DNA of 64,000 nt, from NCBI GenBank assembly GCA_023614405.1, contig CM042686.1:466396740-466460739 (forward strand). Direction: 5' to 3'. This document shows, in pieces, positions 1 to 11,244 of the stretch. The DNA comes from Avena insularis. Lineage: Eukaryota > Streptophyta > Magnoliopsida > Poales > Poaceae. Position numbers and translations under genes: made by a program. How positions within the stretch are numbered: the stretch's first letter is position 1; each line of letters begins with the position of its first letter. Below the pieces are notes generated by a model that was given only the letters and a program-made list of their open reading frames with translations, was not told the DNA's origin and did not search any database.

Positions 1-1041
1 ACCAGAAATCACCAAAACCTCACCTTCGGAAGGCATCTAGAGGGGGAACTCATCCACCGGGGATCCATCTCCGCCCTGCATAGACCCGGGAGACTAAGGC
101 ATCGATCTTCATCATCAACCGCTGCATCACCACCATCTCCATCGATCCCATCTACATCTTGTCTATATCTTGTTGTAATTTCCATACTCATTGTGGATTT
201 ATACAAGTACTATTCATCTATGATAGATTCCATTGTTATTGCCATGATGTTGATTGCCTCCATGTCTGAGTAGATCATTAGTTCTTAGGGAGATGGAGAA
301 ACCCTAGTATGAGATTGAAATAAGATAAATTCTAGTATGATATTCATCGCTGTTACCATGTATTAGATTTTATTCATCTTGATGTTGAGAGAAGTCGACC
401 TCTCAATATTTGCCTCTCATGGGGACTTGATGGAGGGAACTATAGACAGAGGTGTGTTAGCACTTACAGTGACTATAAAGCTGTTGACACCCCTTACGTA
501 TCAACTTGGGAACCGAGGAAACTCACGGAACACTATCCATGCCATGGGATACATCCTACGGGATTAAGTCCCTTAATAGCGCAGTAATTCGATTGATGTC
601 GATTGCTATCTGTTGTGGTTATGAGAATGATGTGAGAAGTGGTTGCTGCCTATTTAGCCAAATACAAAGTTCCTCCCACACATACATAGTTGAGAATGTT
701 CATGATAATAATCTTTACCTTAGCTCTTTATAATGCTAGAGGTGTATCCACTACTCCCTAAGAACGTTTTTCCCATTGCAGTTTCAAATCTCTTTTACAT
801 ACATGATACTTACTTTCTATGTTCAGTTGTTTTACTTTACTTATTGTTCTATTATACCAAAAACCCAAAAACACCTTTTTACACAATACTCACATTTTAT
901 CTTGTTACATAGAACTTTATTTAGCATTTCTATTTCAGTATTTAATTCAAGAGTTATTAGACTTCAGACTCCTGCTCTCTGTGGGATCGATATCTTTATT
1001 TCGAAACTAGCTACAAACGATCTATGCACTTGTAGCCATCA
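1..1041 (+). repeat. E1 5' LTR, 3' portion
   Basis: This stretch aligns by eye with 22990-24094 and with the last ~1 kb of the solo LTR at 29531-30932. It ends in CCATCA immediately before the primer site. The small ORFs inside it recur in the other copies only as LTR sequence and are not genes. Confidence 0.88.
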
Positions 1042-1051
1042 AGTTATTTTC

Positions 1052-1069
1052 TGGCACCGTTGCCGGGGA
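1052..1069 (+). other. Primer-binding site of E1 (tRNA-Asp type)
   Basis: The 18 bases TGGCACCGTTGCCGGGGA lie 10 bp after the LTR. They match, with one change, the complement of the 3' end of plant tRNA-Asp(GUC), the primer reported for Athila elements. The same site recurs at 8545, 34444, 48380, 48447 and, reversed, at 17616. Confidence 0.8.
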
Positions 1070-1169
1070 GCTAAGCGATGTAGGTCTTTTAGTTTTTGTT
1101 TATTTATTTTTGTCTTGCTAAGTTTTGTTTTGAGTTACAGGTTTCCACCAACATGATGGATTTTGAGAT

Positions 1170-2039
1170 ATGGCTAGTGCGAACCCACTCAGCCACTTTG
1201 GGAAGCCCTATGATATTAATAAAAGAGACAAATCCAACGAGAAGACAAGGGGTTTTGATATAAATCCTCTACTACTTGGTATTCTACACGAGAAGCAATT
1301 TACTAGAGATGAAGAAGATCCTGATCCATATGAGCATATTGCATGTTTCAAAGATATATGTGGCACTTTCCAATTACCAGGATATACTGCTAATGAGGTA
1401 AGGATTAAACTTTTTAGTTAGACTTTGACTAGTACAACTCTCTCATGTTATAGATCTCTACCCCCAGAAGCCACTACTACTTGGGATAATTTTGCCTCTG
1501 AGTTTCTAGCAAAATATCATCCATTATCAAAATCTTTTGGAATCAGGCGTCTTATAATGACTTGGAGGAAACGTCCTAATGAAGGACTAGTAAGAGCTTA
1601 TATCAGATTTAAAGATTTACTTAATCAATGTACTCATCATGATTTGCCTAAATGGTATTTATTTCATATCTTTTATGGCGATTTAATTGAACCTAATAAA
1701 ATTGAACTAGACTCTTTCACAAGAGGAGCTTTTATGAATCTTCCTATAACTAAAGCTTGGGCTTTACTTAATAGAATTTGCGATCATAGAGTTTCATGGA
1801 ATTTTGGTCTAGGAAGCGAAGGAGGCATAGAAATAGATTATGATTGTATTCATGGCTATAATAAAAAGGGCCATGTTAACGAATTATCTAAAGAACTTTA
1901 TTTGGTTTCAGATCTTGTGTTGCATGTTGTTAAAGCTTTTACAGAACACATCAAAGTTCCGAAAGAGGGTTTGGTCAGGTATGATCCACCACCCGAACCT
2001 AAGAAAAAAGAGAAGTTAAAGCAACATTGGCCTCCCTAG
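1170..2039 (+). pseudogene. E1 gag (capsid polyprotein), decayed
   Basis: Gag forms the particle that packages element RNA. The reading frame opens at the ATG at 1170, meets an in-frame TAG at 1419-1421 and continues in the same frame to 2039. The region after the stop carries the plant Gypsy gag pattern: a short LPPEATTTWDNF stretch, then FLAKYHPLSK, an RAYIRFKDLLNQC helix and GSEGGIE. No CCHC zinc knuckle is seen, as is usual for Athila-type gag. About 290 codons are recognisable, so this is a remnant of a longer protein. The next reading frame begins at 2027 in a different phase, so gag and pol are also separated by a frameshift. Confidence 0.75.
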
Positions 2040-4400
2040 AACCAATATATGAGATACATTTCCCTAACACTACACAGAAGCATATTTTTGAATATGAACA
2101 AGTCAAAGCAGTACAGGAGAATAAGGAAGAGGAAAGTATGCCAGAAGTTGAGGAACATCTGGAAGAAACCAAAAATGAAGAGGTAACCAAGGAAGCAATT
2201 ATGGCTATGTATGCACATTGTAACATAGTTGAACTTGATAAAGAGACTTCCGTATTGGTTGAAGTTAAAACAAAGGTAAAAGATGTGGGTAAGCCTATTC
2301 TTCCCTGCATATTTAACGAAACCTTGCATTATGGTTTATGCGATCTTGGCACTGAAGTTAATGTTATATCTTATGATTTTTATTTAGAAATAAAAGAAGA
2401 AATAGAACCAGCTACAATTGAAAATACTGATATGACAATCATGTTAGCCAATGAAACTCTTAGAATTCCAATGGGAGTAGTTGAAGATGCAACTATCACA
2501 ATTGGCAATAAAAACTTTCCTATCGATTTTGTAGTTGTTGATATGCCAGCTAACACTCTTTGCCCAATTATATTTGGAAGAAACTTTTTGAGTGATGTAG
2601 GTGCCAAAGTTGATTTCAAAAAGGAGATTGTGTCTCTTAAGCCTGGGTAAGCGGAAAAAGAATTCCACTTTTCCAAATTTAAAGACAAACCTCTACAAAT
2701 ACAAGTAGAAGAGAAAGAGAAAACTATTGAGGAAATGGCAGCTCTCTTCTTTAGTGATCAAGAAGAAGAAATAAATGAAGACTCAAATTATGGAGAAATA
2801 GTTATGGAGGAAAAGTCCCTACAAGAACTAGAAGGTGAATTCGATTCACTTCCCATTATAGGGCCTCCAACTAATGAGGCTTTTGAAGAGCCAGAAAAGA
2901 GAGGGGCCGAGGAATTACCACCCCCAGAATTGAAGACTCTACTAGATAATCTTAAATACAGATTTTTAGATGATACAAATAAATTTCCTGTTATTATTAG
3001 TGCTAAACTTTCAGGAGATGAAGAAGAAGAACTCATGAAAATACTAAAGGAGCATCGCAAGGCCTTTGGGTAATCAATGGATGATTTGAAGGGCATTAGT
3101 CCCATGATAACCGTCCATCGAAAATTCATGGAGGAAGGTGCTAAACTAGTTGCAGAATTTAATAGACAACTGAAGCCCGAAATGAAGGAAGTGGTAAGAA
3201 AAGAAATAGTATGCCTACTGGACACAGGTATAATCTATCCTATAAAATAAAGTGAATGGGTAAGTCATGTTCATTGTGTCCCTAAGAAGGGCGGTTTTAC
3301 TGTTGTTCCTAATGAAAACAATGAATTGATACCTACTAGAACTATTGTTGGACATAGGATGTGTATAGATTTCAGGAAATTGAATAAAGAAACTAGGAAA
3401 AATCACTATCCTTTACCATTCATAGATCAAACTTTAGAGAGGTTAGTAAACCACACTCATTTTTGCTACTTGGACGGATACTCTGGTTTTTCTCAAATAT
3501 CTGTTCATCCTGATGACCAACTTAAAACAACTTTCATTAGTCCTTATGGTTTACATGCTTACCATGGTATGCCTTTTGGTTTATGTAATGCTCCAGCTAC
3601 TTTTCAAAGATGCATGACTGCTATTTTTGCGGATTTTATAGAACTGATAATGGAAGTATTTGTGGATGACTTTTTTGTCTCTGGAACTTCGTTTACTAGT
3701 TTCTTGGATAATCTCAAAAGAGTTTTGCAACGTTGCAAAGAAACCAATCTTGTTCTAAACTGGGAGAAGTGCCATTTTATGGTAAAACAAGGTATAGTCC
3801 TTGGACATAAGGTATCAGGTAAGGGAATTGAAGTGGATAGAGCTAAGGTTGAGGACATAGAGAGAATGCCACAATCTAGGGATATAAAAGGTATAAGAAG
3901 TTTCCTTGGTCATGTGGGTTTTTATAGAAGGTTCATTAGGAATTTCTCTAGAATATCTAAACCTTTGACTAACCTTCTGCAAAAGGGAGTAAGATTTAAT
4001 TTTGATGATAAATGTCATGTAGCCTTTGATAAACTTAAATATGCTTTATCCCATGCTCCTATCATTAAACCACCTATCTAGGATATGACTTTTGACTTAA
4101 TATGTGAAGCTAGTGATGATGTTGTAGGAGTAACTCGGGATAACATATAGGTCATAGATTTAATATTATACATCATGCTAGTAGAACTCTTAATAGTGCT
4201 CAAAAGAATTATCCTAAGGAAGAAAGGGAACTTTTTGCTATATTTTTCTCTTGCGATAAATTTTGTTCTTATATAGTTGATGCAAAAGTAAGAGTTCATA
4301 TGGACCGTGATGGTTTAAAAGAACTCCTTGAGAGGAAAAATCAGAAGCCAAGACTGATCTGTTGGATCCTTTTACTTCAAGAATTTGAGTTATAGATTAT
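2027..4400 (+). pseudogene. E1 protease - reverse transcriptase - RNase H, decayed
   Basis: One phase runs from 2027 to about 4081 with stop codons at 2648-2650, 3071-3073, 3248-3250 and 4079-4081. The protease core has GLCDLGTEVNVI near residue 107 and IIFGRNFL further on, the DLG form typical of Athila proteases. RT motifs follow: CIDFRKLNKETRKNHYPLPF, FCYLDGYSGFSQ, GMPFGLCNAPATFQRCM and the catalytic EVFVDDF near 3655. After 4081 a frameshifted RNase H remnant is readable, with HHASRTLNSAQKNYP and PKEERELFAIFFSCDKF. The reading stops making sense near 4400 and no integrase zinc finger or DDE core follows. The copy cannot make functional enzyme. Confidence 0.85.
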
Positions 4401-5257
4401 GCAGAGGCAAGAAATAAAGATGTTGGATGCAGTGTCCATATTTTCCCAGCAAGACACCAATCTTATTGAGAGGAACTTTAGTCCTGGTGATTTTCGTTTA
4501 CGAGAATTTAAATGAACTAAGGTTAATTCCTCCAAAAGAGAAGAAGTCTTTGTTGTTGGAGGAGCTTGCCATCCCCGAATAAGCAAACGGTAAGTGCAAG
4601 GTAAGTTTCTTTCTCAAATAAGTGATTTGTTTTCACAAATTATACTTTTGAAATTTTTGCCTTTGAATTCCTCGTGTTTTTCTAAAGTTTCTGAAGGTTT
4701 TTACCAACTATAAAGTCGCAACTATATGACTAGAGAAAAATCTCCCGCAGTATAGTTGGTCGTTAAACCTTTAGTTCCTTCTTCGTGAAATTGTTTTCGA
4801 TGTTTGGAAACTATACGCTCACAACTATATGGCCGGAGAAAATCCTCCCGCCGTATAGTTGGTCGTTAAACTCTCACACATTTTCGATTCATTTTTAAAT
4901 TTAGATTAAAAAACAGTTTTGTCGGTTCCGAGTCGGTAACTTAATCGACCTAGACTCGTAATATTTGGAAATATCTGCCCAGAACCAACTATACAGCCGG
5001 AGCTATACGGGCCGCGCCCATATAGTTGGTCGTTACATGGCAGGACTTCTCCAAATCCGCGATTTCTTTCCCTGTTTCATTAATATTCTTTCCTTGGGTG
5101 TAAATTTGGTGTTTCTCGCGAGTTTTACCGACCTCTGAACCTTCTTATATATGGCCATTGTGTCTCTCTCTAATCATAATCTCCAGAAACCAATCTACCT
5201 CTTATTCATACGTGAGGACACGCAACCAAGGGACATAAGCCAAGTAGAGAAGTTCCT
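4401..5257 (+). other. E1 noncoding region after pol, with three hairpin repeats
   Basis: Only a short coding relic (PPKEKKSLLLEEL near 4530) is left before noncoding sequence starts. Between 4701 and 5040 the motif AACTATAYGGC and its complement GCCGTATAGTT recur as three hairpin-forming units (about 4718-4760, 4823-4860 and 4984-5030), each followed by TGGTCGTTA. The same motif pair occurs in the LTR of this family. Confidence 0.6.
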
Positions 5258-5665
5258 ATGGATATCGGGAGCAATAGTGAGCAAGGCAAGGAGATCAAGA
5301 TCGTCCCTATGGAGTTCCTCGACACCGACAATGAACGCCGGAAGAGGGAGTTGAAAGGCCTCGAGCTGAAGATTGAAGAGATGGACAAGGAGACACCGAG
5401 GACACCCAAACATCTTCGGTTGCTGCGACTCTTTCTTGATAAACTTGATGAAGATATTAAGCAGACAACTGAATCAGGTTTTTCTATGAGTCTTAAGGCG
5501 ATACAAACACTTCAAGATAACAATGAGCTCATTAAAGAACAAGTGAGAGTGCTGGAGAGGAATAATCTTTTCTACAAGGTGTGTGTTAAAGAATTAGAGG
5601 CTATGAATCAGTCCCTCAGGCTAACCCGTGAAGAGAAGATACCGTGTGCCATGGCGCCAAAGTGA
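5258..5665 (+). CDS. E1 downstream ORF, predicted coiled-coil protein (135 codons)
   Basis: An intact ORF starts at the ATG at 5258 and ends at TGA 5663-5665. It is rich in Lys, Glu and Leu, with heptad-like stretches ELKGLELKIEEMDKE, LRLLRLFLDKLDEDIK and ELIKEQVRVLERNN that predict coiled coil. There is no signal peptide or membrane segment. It lies between the pol remnant and the 3' LTR, the position where element B keeps a comparable coiled-coil tail (11134-11244 joined to 19216-19488). In complete Athila-type elements such a sequence is often the C-terminal part of a larger polyprotein or an extra ORF. Function is unknown. It is the only open frame of any size in E1 without a stop. Confidence 0.45.
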   Translation: MDIGSNSEQGKEIKIVPMEFLDTDNERRKRELKGLELKIEEMDKETPRTPKHLRLLRLFLDKLDEDIKQTTESGFSMSLKAIQTLQDNNELIKEQVRVLERNNLFYKVCVKELEAMNQSLRLTREEKIPCAMAPK

Positions 5666-6696
5666 TCTACAATAATCACGATATCAAATGATCACAAGGG
5701 ATTATTTGATCCTGCCTGGATTGATTCCAAGCTTGGGGAGATCTTTAAGACCTTGTAATCTATCTTATAAGTTTTACATTACTATTTTAGTTTTGCATTA
5801 GTTCAAATTAGAAATAAAGTTACATCATTAGAATTTCCTTCAGGAATAGTCGATCCCTTTTATGAAATTCTGAGTTTATTATCATATATGGAGCATTATT
5901 GAGTTTGTGCTTGTCCTATTGGATATATGAATGGCTTGAGTATAATTTTACTTGAACTTGAGCAATAGGAGTCTTCCACACCATTGGTATTTTAATGGAA
6001 CATACAAATATAATTTGGCCAATATGTTGTAAGTGCATGGTTTGATTTACAAAGAAAAAATTATCTAATCAGTTAAGTTGAAAAAGAAACCTTGAACAAA
6101 GGAAAATTAAAAGTGCTATCAAATTAGAGTGAGAACAAGACAAGGTAGAATATTCAAGCTATAAATATTGCTTCATATAAAATTGAAATTTGGTAATTGA
6201 GATTGTTAAACTTTGAATTCCTACATGAAGTGGAATGTATGGCTAGCTCCTTTGCATAACACTTAAACAAAAGTGTGGGCACATATATAAAAAAAGAGAG
6301 AAGAAAAAGAGCGAATGTGCAAAGAGCAAATAGGCATACACCACTATATTGTAGTATGACAAAGAAGCGTTTGAGATTTCAAATCCCAAGTGAATATGTT
6401 AATCCAAAAACACTTGGGACTACCTCAAAAACTCATTCGGTTGAACTGAATACTTTTACATCATATTGAGAGTAATCTTTTGTGAACTATTGAATGCTAA
6501 GTTGTGGAAGCCTGCTAATATTATTCAGATGGTTCGAGTAAGATACTATTCATGAACTTATTCCTATGTATCATATATGATAAACACATGCTGCAACTAG
6601 CTCATTTATTTTATCGACTCAACTTCATGAATATGGGGATCACATCCATTAAGCTAAACTTGCTCGGGACGAGCAAGAGTCTAAGCTTGGGGAAGT
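5666..6696 (+). other. E1 3' noncoding region and polypurine tract
   Basis: This A/T-rich stretch has no supportable gene. A PPT-like copy (CCAAGCTTGGGGAG) lies near 5728. The functional tract AAGCTTGGGGAAGT (about 6683-6696) directly abuts the 3' LTR, which starts TGATGAGTGC. Confidence 0.7.
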
Positions 6697-7020
6697 TGAT
6701 GAGTGCATATTTGCATCATGTTTTATATTATTATTTTGCACTATAGTTGTAGGATCTTGGTATTTTACGGTGTTCGCACACACATTTTATGTCTTTTTTC
6801 ACCAGGATCAGGACAAATGATGGATACAATGGACACAATTCTTGGAGCAATTGTATTGGGGAGAAAAGGAGTCAAAAACAGCGTAAATCACTTATTTTGG
6901 AAATATTAATAACACCAGAAGATTACCCGAAGCGATCGAGGCATCCAGAAGGTTTAACGACCAACTATACGGCGGAAATTGATTTTCTGGCCGTATAGTT
7001 CCCACCATATAGTTGGCGCC
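6697..7020 (+). repeat. E1 3' LTR, left part
   Basis: The segment starts TGATGAGTGC and matches the solo LTR from 29531 on. It ends at GTTGGCGCC, where element B is inserted, and continues at 22975. A hairpin of the AACTATACGGC type lies at about 6960-7015. Confidence 0.9.
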
Positions 7021-8533
7021 TGATACGTCCATTTTGCATCACTATTCTATATCATAATTTACTCTTATTCATTGATGTATTTCATATTAAGAGATGATAC
7101 TTATGTTATTTCATCTATTTTTGCATGGTTGATGACTTTTGGAGCATGGACTGCTGCAGTTAGGATTCTGATGGAAAAGAGGCTGTTTGGAGGTGAAATT
7201 CGCGAAGATCAGAAAATCTGGGAAAATACATGGAAAATTCTATTTTTCCAGAAGGCGAAGGATGCCAGAAGGAGGAGTGGACATGGGCCACAGGGGGCCC
7301 ACACCACCCCCTGGCGCAGGCCACCCCTGGTCGTGCCACCAGGTTGTGTGGCCACCCTGGCCCACTTCCGTCTCTCCCCCTTGGCACATAATATCCCCAT
7401 GGAACCCTAATACCTAGGGAGCGACCACAGAAAGATTCCGCCGCCTCTACGGGGCAGAAAACTACAGAGAGAAAGATCTCTTCGGCAGACAGAATTCTGC
7501 CAGGGGAATTCCTTCCTGGAGAGGGGAGATCGTCGCCAACAACACCACCATCAAGCTGGACTTCATCAGGATCATCATCACCATCATCTCCATCATCATG
7601 TCCACCAACACCATCATCACCACTCCATACCGCTGTAACAATTGGGTTGAATCTTGCATAGTTCTTAGGGGAATCTTTCCCGGTATTGATTACTCCTTGT
7701 AGTTGATACTATTGAGTGAACCATTGAATTATTGTTATGTTCTGATTGTTGCTTATCATTATATCATCTCTGATCTTGATCTATATGATGTCTTGTGAGT
7801 AGTTCGTTTTGTTCTTGAGGACATGGAAGAAGTCATGTTGTTAGTAGTGGAATTGTGTTGAGAAAGATTCAATAGTTTGTCATTTAAGTTATGGTGTTAT
7901 TCTTCTAGTGGTGTCATGTGAACGTCGACTACATGACACTTCACCTATAAGGGCCTAGGGGAATGCATTGTGTATTTGGCTACTAATCGTAGGGGTTGCC
8001 GAAGTGACAGAAACCTGAACCCCCGTTAGGAAACCTTTGCACAAGGGATGTCAGGATCTTAGAGTTTAAAGGTGTGGTTAGGTTTCTATCTTAATTACTT
8101 TCTTGTACTTGCGGGTGCTTGCAAGGGGTATAATCACAAGTATGTATTAGTCCTAGGAAGGTCGGTACATTAGCACAGGTTCAACCACACAACCCTTGTC
8201 AAACTAAAGAAGATTAATCAACTATATGAAGCAAAAGCACTTGACGATATTCCCGTGTGTCCTCGAGAATGTTTGGTCATCTTAAGTAATACAACCAGCT
8301 TGTCCTTTCCTATAGAAAGGATTGGGCCACTTGCTGCAATCATTAATATTGTCTTTTATTTACTCGCACTTTATTTATCTACATTATCCAAAACCCCTAA
8401 AAATCCGTTTGCTAAGTATTTACAGAGAATTCCTGCTCCAAGCCACTCGTCAACACCTTCTGCTCCTTGTTAGGTTCGACACTCTTACTTATCAAAAATA
8501 CAGCGATACACCCCCTATACTTGTGGGTCATCA
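7021..8533 (+). repeat. B 5' LTR (1513 bp)
   Basis: The LTR runs from TGATACGTCC to GGGTCATCA and is nearly identical by eye to 21478-22974. A GC-rich palindromic block (about 7290-7355) lies just before a weak TATA-like stretch (CATAATATCC, about 7386) and the sequence CGGAACCCTAATACC-like start region. ORFs inside it are not genes. Confidence 0.92.
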
Positions 8534-8544
8534 AGACTATTTTC

Positions 8545-8562
8545 TGGTGCCGTTGCCGGGGA
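8545..8562 (+). other. Primer-binding site of B (tRNA-Asp type)
   Basis: TGGTGCCGTTGCCGGGGA lies 11 bp after the 5' LTR and differs by one base from the complement of the tRNA-Asp 3' end. Confidence 0.8.
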
Positions 8563-8647
8563 GTGAAGCGCTATTGGAGAGTGGAACTAGTAAAGGAAAC
8601 TTCTACTGTGAGTATTGTTTACTGCTGTTAGTTACTTTATTTTCAAT

Positions 8648-10087
8648 ATGGATAATTCGCTGAGTTTCTTATTTCGTAATGCTACTACCACTTCTAAGGT
8701 AGTAAATGAACCACCACCTGCTGAGAATGATACTTTTAAAATACCTACAAGAATTATTGATCGTGTTATGGATAACTATTATGTTGGAGATGGAACTGTC
8801 CAGCCTGGTGATCATTTGCTCTTTATACACGAATTATGAAGGTTGTTCAAGTATGCATGTATTACAACAGATCAAGTCAAGAAGAAGTTATTCTCATTAT
8901 CACTGAAAGGAAGAGCTGAGGAATGGTATAAGCTGCTGAAGAATGGTCAAGCTCTTGAATGGGAGGAAGTAGTACCTCTCTTTTATTCTAAATTTTATCC
9001 TCCTAGTGAGATTCATAAAGATCGAAATCAAATATACAACTTTTGGCCTCTTGATGGAGAGAGTACAACCCAAGATTGGGGGAGATTGAAGTTACTAATG
9101 CTCAAATGTCCTATCCATGAGCTCCCCAACAATATTATTATCAATAACTTTTATGCAAGGCTTTCTCTTCATGATAAGGATCTATTAGATGCTTCTTGTG
9201 CTGGATCATTTACACGGATGGAAGGAGATAAATGGGATCTTCTAGATCGTATTCAAGATAATGCTGAAGCATGGGAGAATGACAAAGGAAGAAAGTCAGG
9301 TATAAATTATGATTATGAATGCATTGAATCTTTTATGGGAACTGATGACTTTCAAAATATTAAAAATGCTTATGGTGTTGATTCTCAAGCTATTGCAACC
9401 TATTTTAAGGCTTTTGCTTCCTATATTAAAATTCCTAAAAATAAATGGAATAAGTATCATGCACCTTATAAAGACATTGTTAATAGTGTTCCTGCAAGAA
9501 ATACTGAAGTTTATACTGCTAATCATGTTTTACCTGAACCTTACATTGAGAAAATACCTTTCCCAGTTAAAGTAAACAAACATTCTATGATAGCTAGTAT
9601 GGTTAATGAAAGTACAAATAAAGTTGTTGAACCTGATGAACAAAATGATGAACCTATAATAGCAAATGTGAAAGACTTTGTCACTAAATATGTAGAAGAT
9701 GGACACACTATCCTCTGTAAGGATACTTCTAATATTATTTCACAAAGTAGTGGTATGAGAGCTAGTATCCCTGTGTTTTCTGTTAGAATAAGTGATCATC
9801 GCTACAACGGTTCATGTGATAGTTATATCATTAAATTTATGCATGATACTGAAAGTTATTATGAGAGAGGGAAGACTGTTCTAATGCATCTCAATAATAT
9901 TAAGTTTCCTCGCTTTATGCTGAAAGTCTTTATGTTGCATTTATTTTGCCTTCCTATGCTAGCAGCCTCTGGTTTCAACAATTTATTTTCTTACAAAATT
10001 CCCTTGCATAGGAAGTGGGTTAGACTTAAACATGTGTATTTTTGCCTCTTGATGCTCTCTTTTACTTCAATTCATATTCTTATGTGA
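8648..10087 (+). pseudogene. B gag, one in-frame stop, fused to a degenerate tail
   Basis: The frame opens at the ATG at 8648 (MDNSLSFLFRNA). It meets a TGA at 8837-8839 and then stays open to 10087, about 479 codons. The capsid-type region shows KGRAEEWYKLL, WEEVVPLFYSKFYPPSEI, PIHELPNNIIINNFYARL and GINYDYECIE, the arrangement of Gypsy gag. Near 9780 the start of a protease-like segment (VFSVRISDHRYNGSCD) breaks off without a catalytic motif. The remaining ~100 codons are hydrophobic and resemble noncoding sequence read as protein. Since pol is absent, I infer that this element depends on enzymes from a relative. The single stop is the only lesion in the gag part. Confidence 0.75.
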
Positions 10088-10925
10088 GCATCATTGAAAT
10101 TATCATGCCCATCTTAATGGCTATAAAGAAAGAGCTTTTTGGAGACAACCCAATATATTTTTGCTTTCAGTTTGTTTTCTTTTTTTGAGTCTTGGAAGTT
10201 ATTGTTCCTAAAATAACCTCTCATTATCCTTTTTGTTTGGTTTTTGTGTCAAGATCAACCTCTAATGAGAGAGAAGTAAGATTTGGGGAAGTTGTTGTCC
10301 CGAAACAGATTTTTGTGCTTCGCTGTAAAAATTTGTTAAAAATATCTGAATGTCGGATTGAGCTGTAATTTTTTGTGCTTCTGCCCCAGATTGTTATTTA
10401 ACTTTCGTTAGCTTTGCACTTTTTTTTTGAGCAACAGAAGATTTTCAAAAAAATTGATCTTTGCCTGCTGGTCTGTTTTGACAGATTTTTGCCACTCTTG
10501 CATTTGCCTCTTAAAACGATTTCCTTTTTTTGAATTCTTTTGGAATTTCGGAAGGAGTTGTTTCAGTAGCTTATGTTTTGATGGATTTCATTTGAAATTG
10601 AACTTAAAAGGTTTATTACCTCGCTTACACTAATGTTGCTAATGAGAATTGTGTGAAGTTTTGTCTGAAAGAAATTTCTAGGTTAGTGGAGAAAATGGTG
10701 TAGTAAGAAAGTGAAAGGTTTCATGACTCGAGAAATATGAGTATGAAGATGAAGATATTGATGTTATTCAAGCGGTGACTCTGGAAGAATATACTAAAGA
10801 CCAAGTTCAGAGACCTACAGAGTCCTTTTTCGAATAGGTAACAGTTCTGGTAAGAAAAAGTCCATGAAAAATTTGTCCAGTTATATTTTTGCTATTTTAT
10901 CCAACAAGGAAAGCAACGAAGCAAA
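10088..10925 (+). other. B post-gag noncoding region shared with C and D elements
   Basis: No gene is seen. Stretches such as GAGCAACAGAAG, CTGCTGGTCTGTTTTGACAG and AATGTTGCTAATGAG recur in D1 (35560-35800), D2 (49610-49850) and, reversed, in C (14990-15210). This shows a common 3' region behind different coding cargo. Confidence 0.65.
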
Positions 10926-10929
10926 AGAG

Positions 10930-11133
10930 GGACGGAAACGGAGCCAGGGTGGCTCACACCACCCCCTAGCGCGGGCCCCTGGCCGCGCCATCAGGTAGTG
11001 TGGCCACCTCGGACTCCGTCTCCGACCTGTTTTCTCCTAGTACCTTCCTTTTGTTGTAAAAATTCGTAATATATAATCCCCCGGATCCCTCGAGGTTCGT
11101 ATATCGTGTTATCGTCGTGGTTTTGCTGTTCAG
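10930..11133 (+). promoter_or_regulatory. Promoter-like cassette inside B (LTR-type GC block plus TATA-like box)
   Basis: A GC-rich block (ACCACCCCCTAGCGCGGGCC, then CAGGTAGTGTGGCC) resembles the block found before the TATA box in the LTRs of B, C and D. It is followed by TAATATATAATC (about 11068-11080) and, 55 bp later, by the first ATG of the tail ORF (11134). A promoter role is inference. Confidence 0.35.
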
Positions 11134-11244
11134 ATGTCATTTTAGGGTTCGTTTTCAGAGGACTATGAGCTTCGGCGCTGATGCGAGCTCCATCGTGACT
11201 TGGAGCAGAAGACCTTCGTAGGATGGGTGGAAGAAGAAAGGATC
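11134..11244 (+). pseudogene. B coiled-coil tail ORF, first part (split by C)
   Basis: The frame starts at the ATG at 11134 and has stops at 11143-11145 (TAG) and 11179-11181 (TGA). It then reads ELHRDLEQKTFVGWVEEERI up to the insertion site of C. Removing C and one copy of GGATC continues the frame exactly at 19216 (MARHEDMDW). This shows that the reading is real coding sequence disrupted by C. The complete tail is 128 codons. Its role is unknown; see the second part. Confidence 0.65.
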
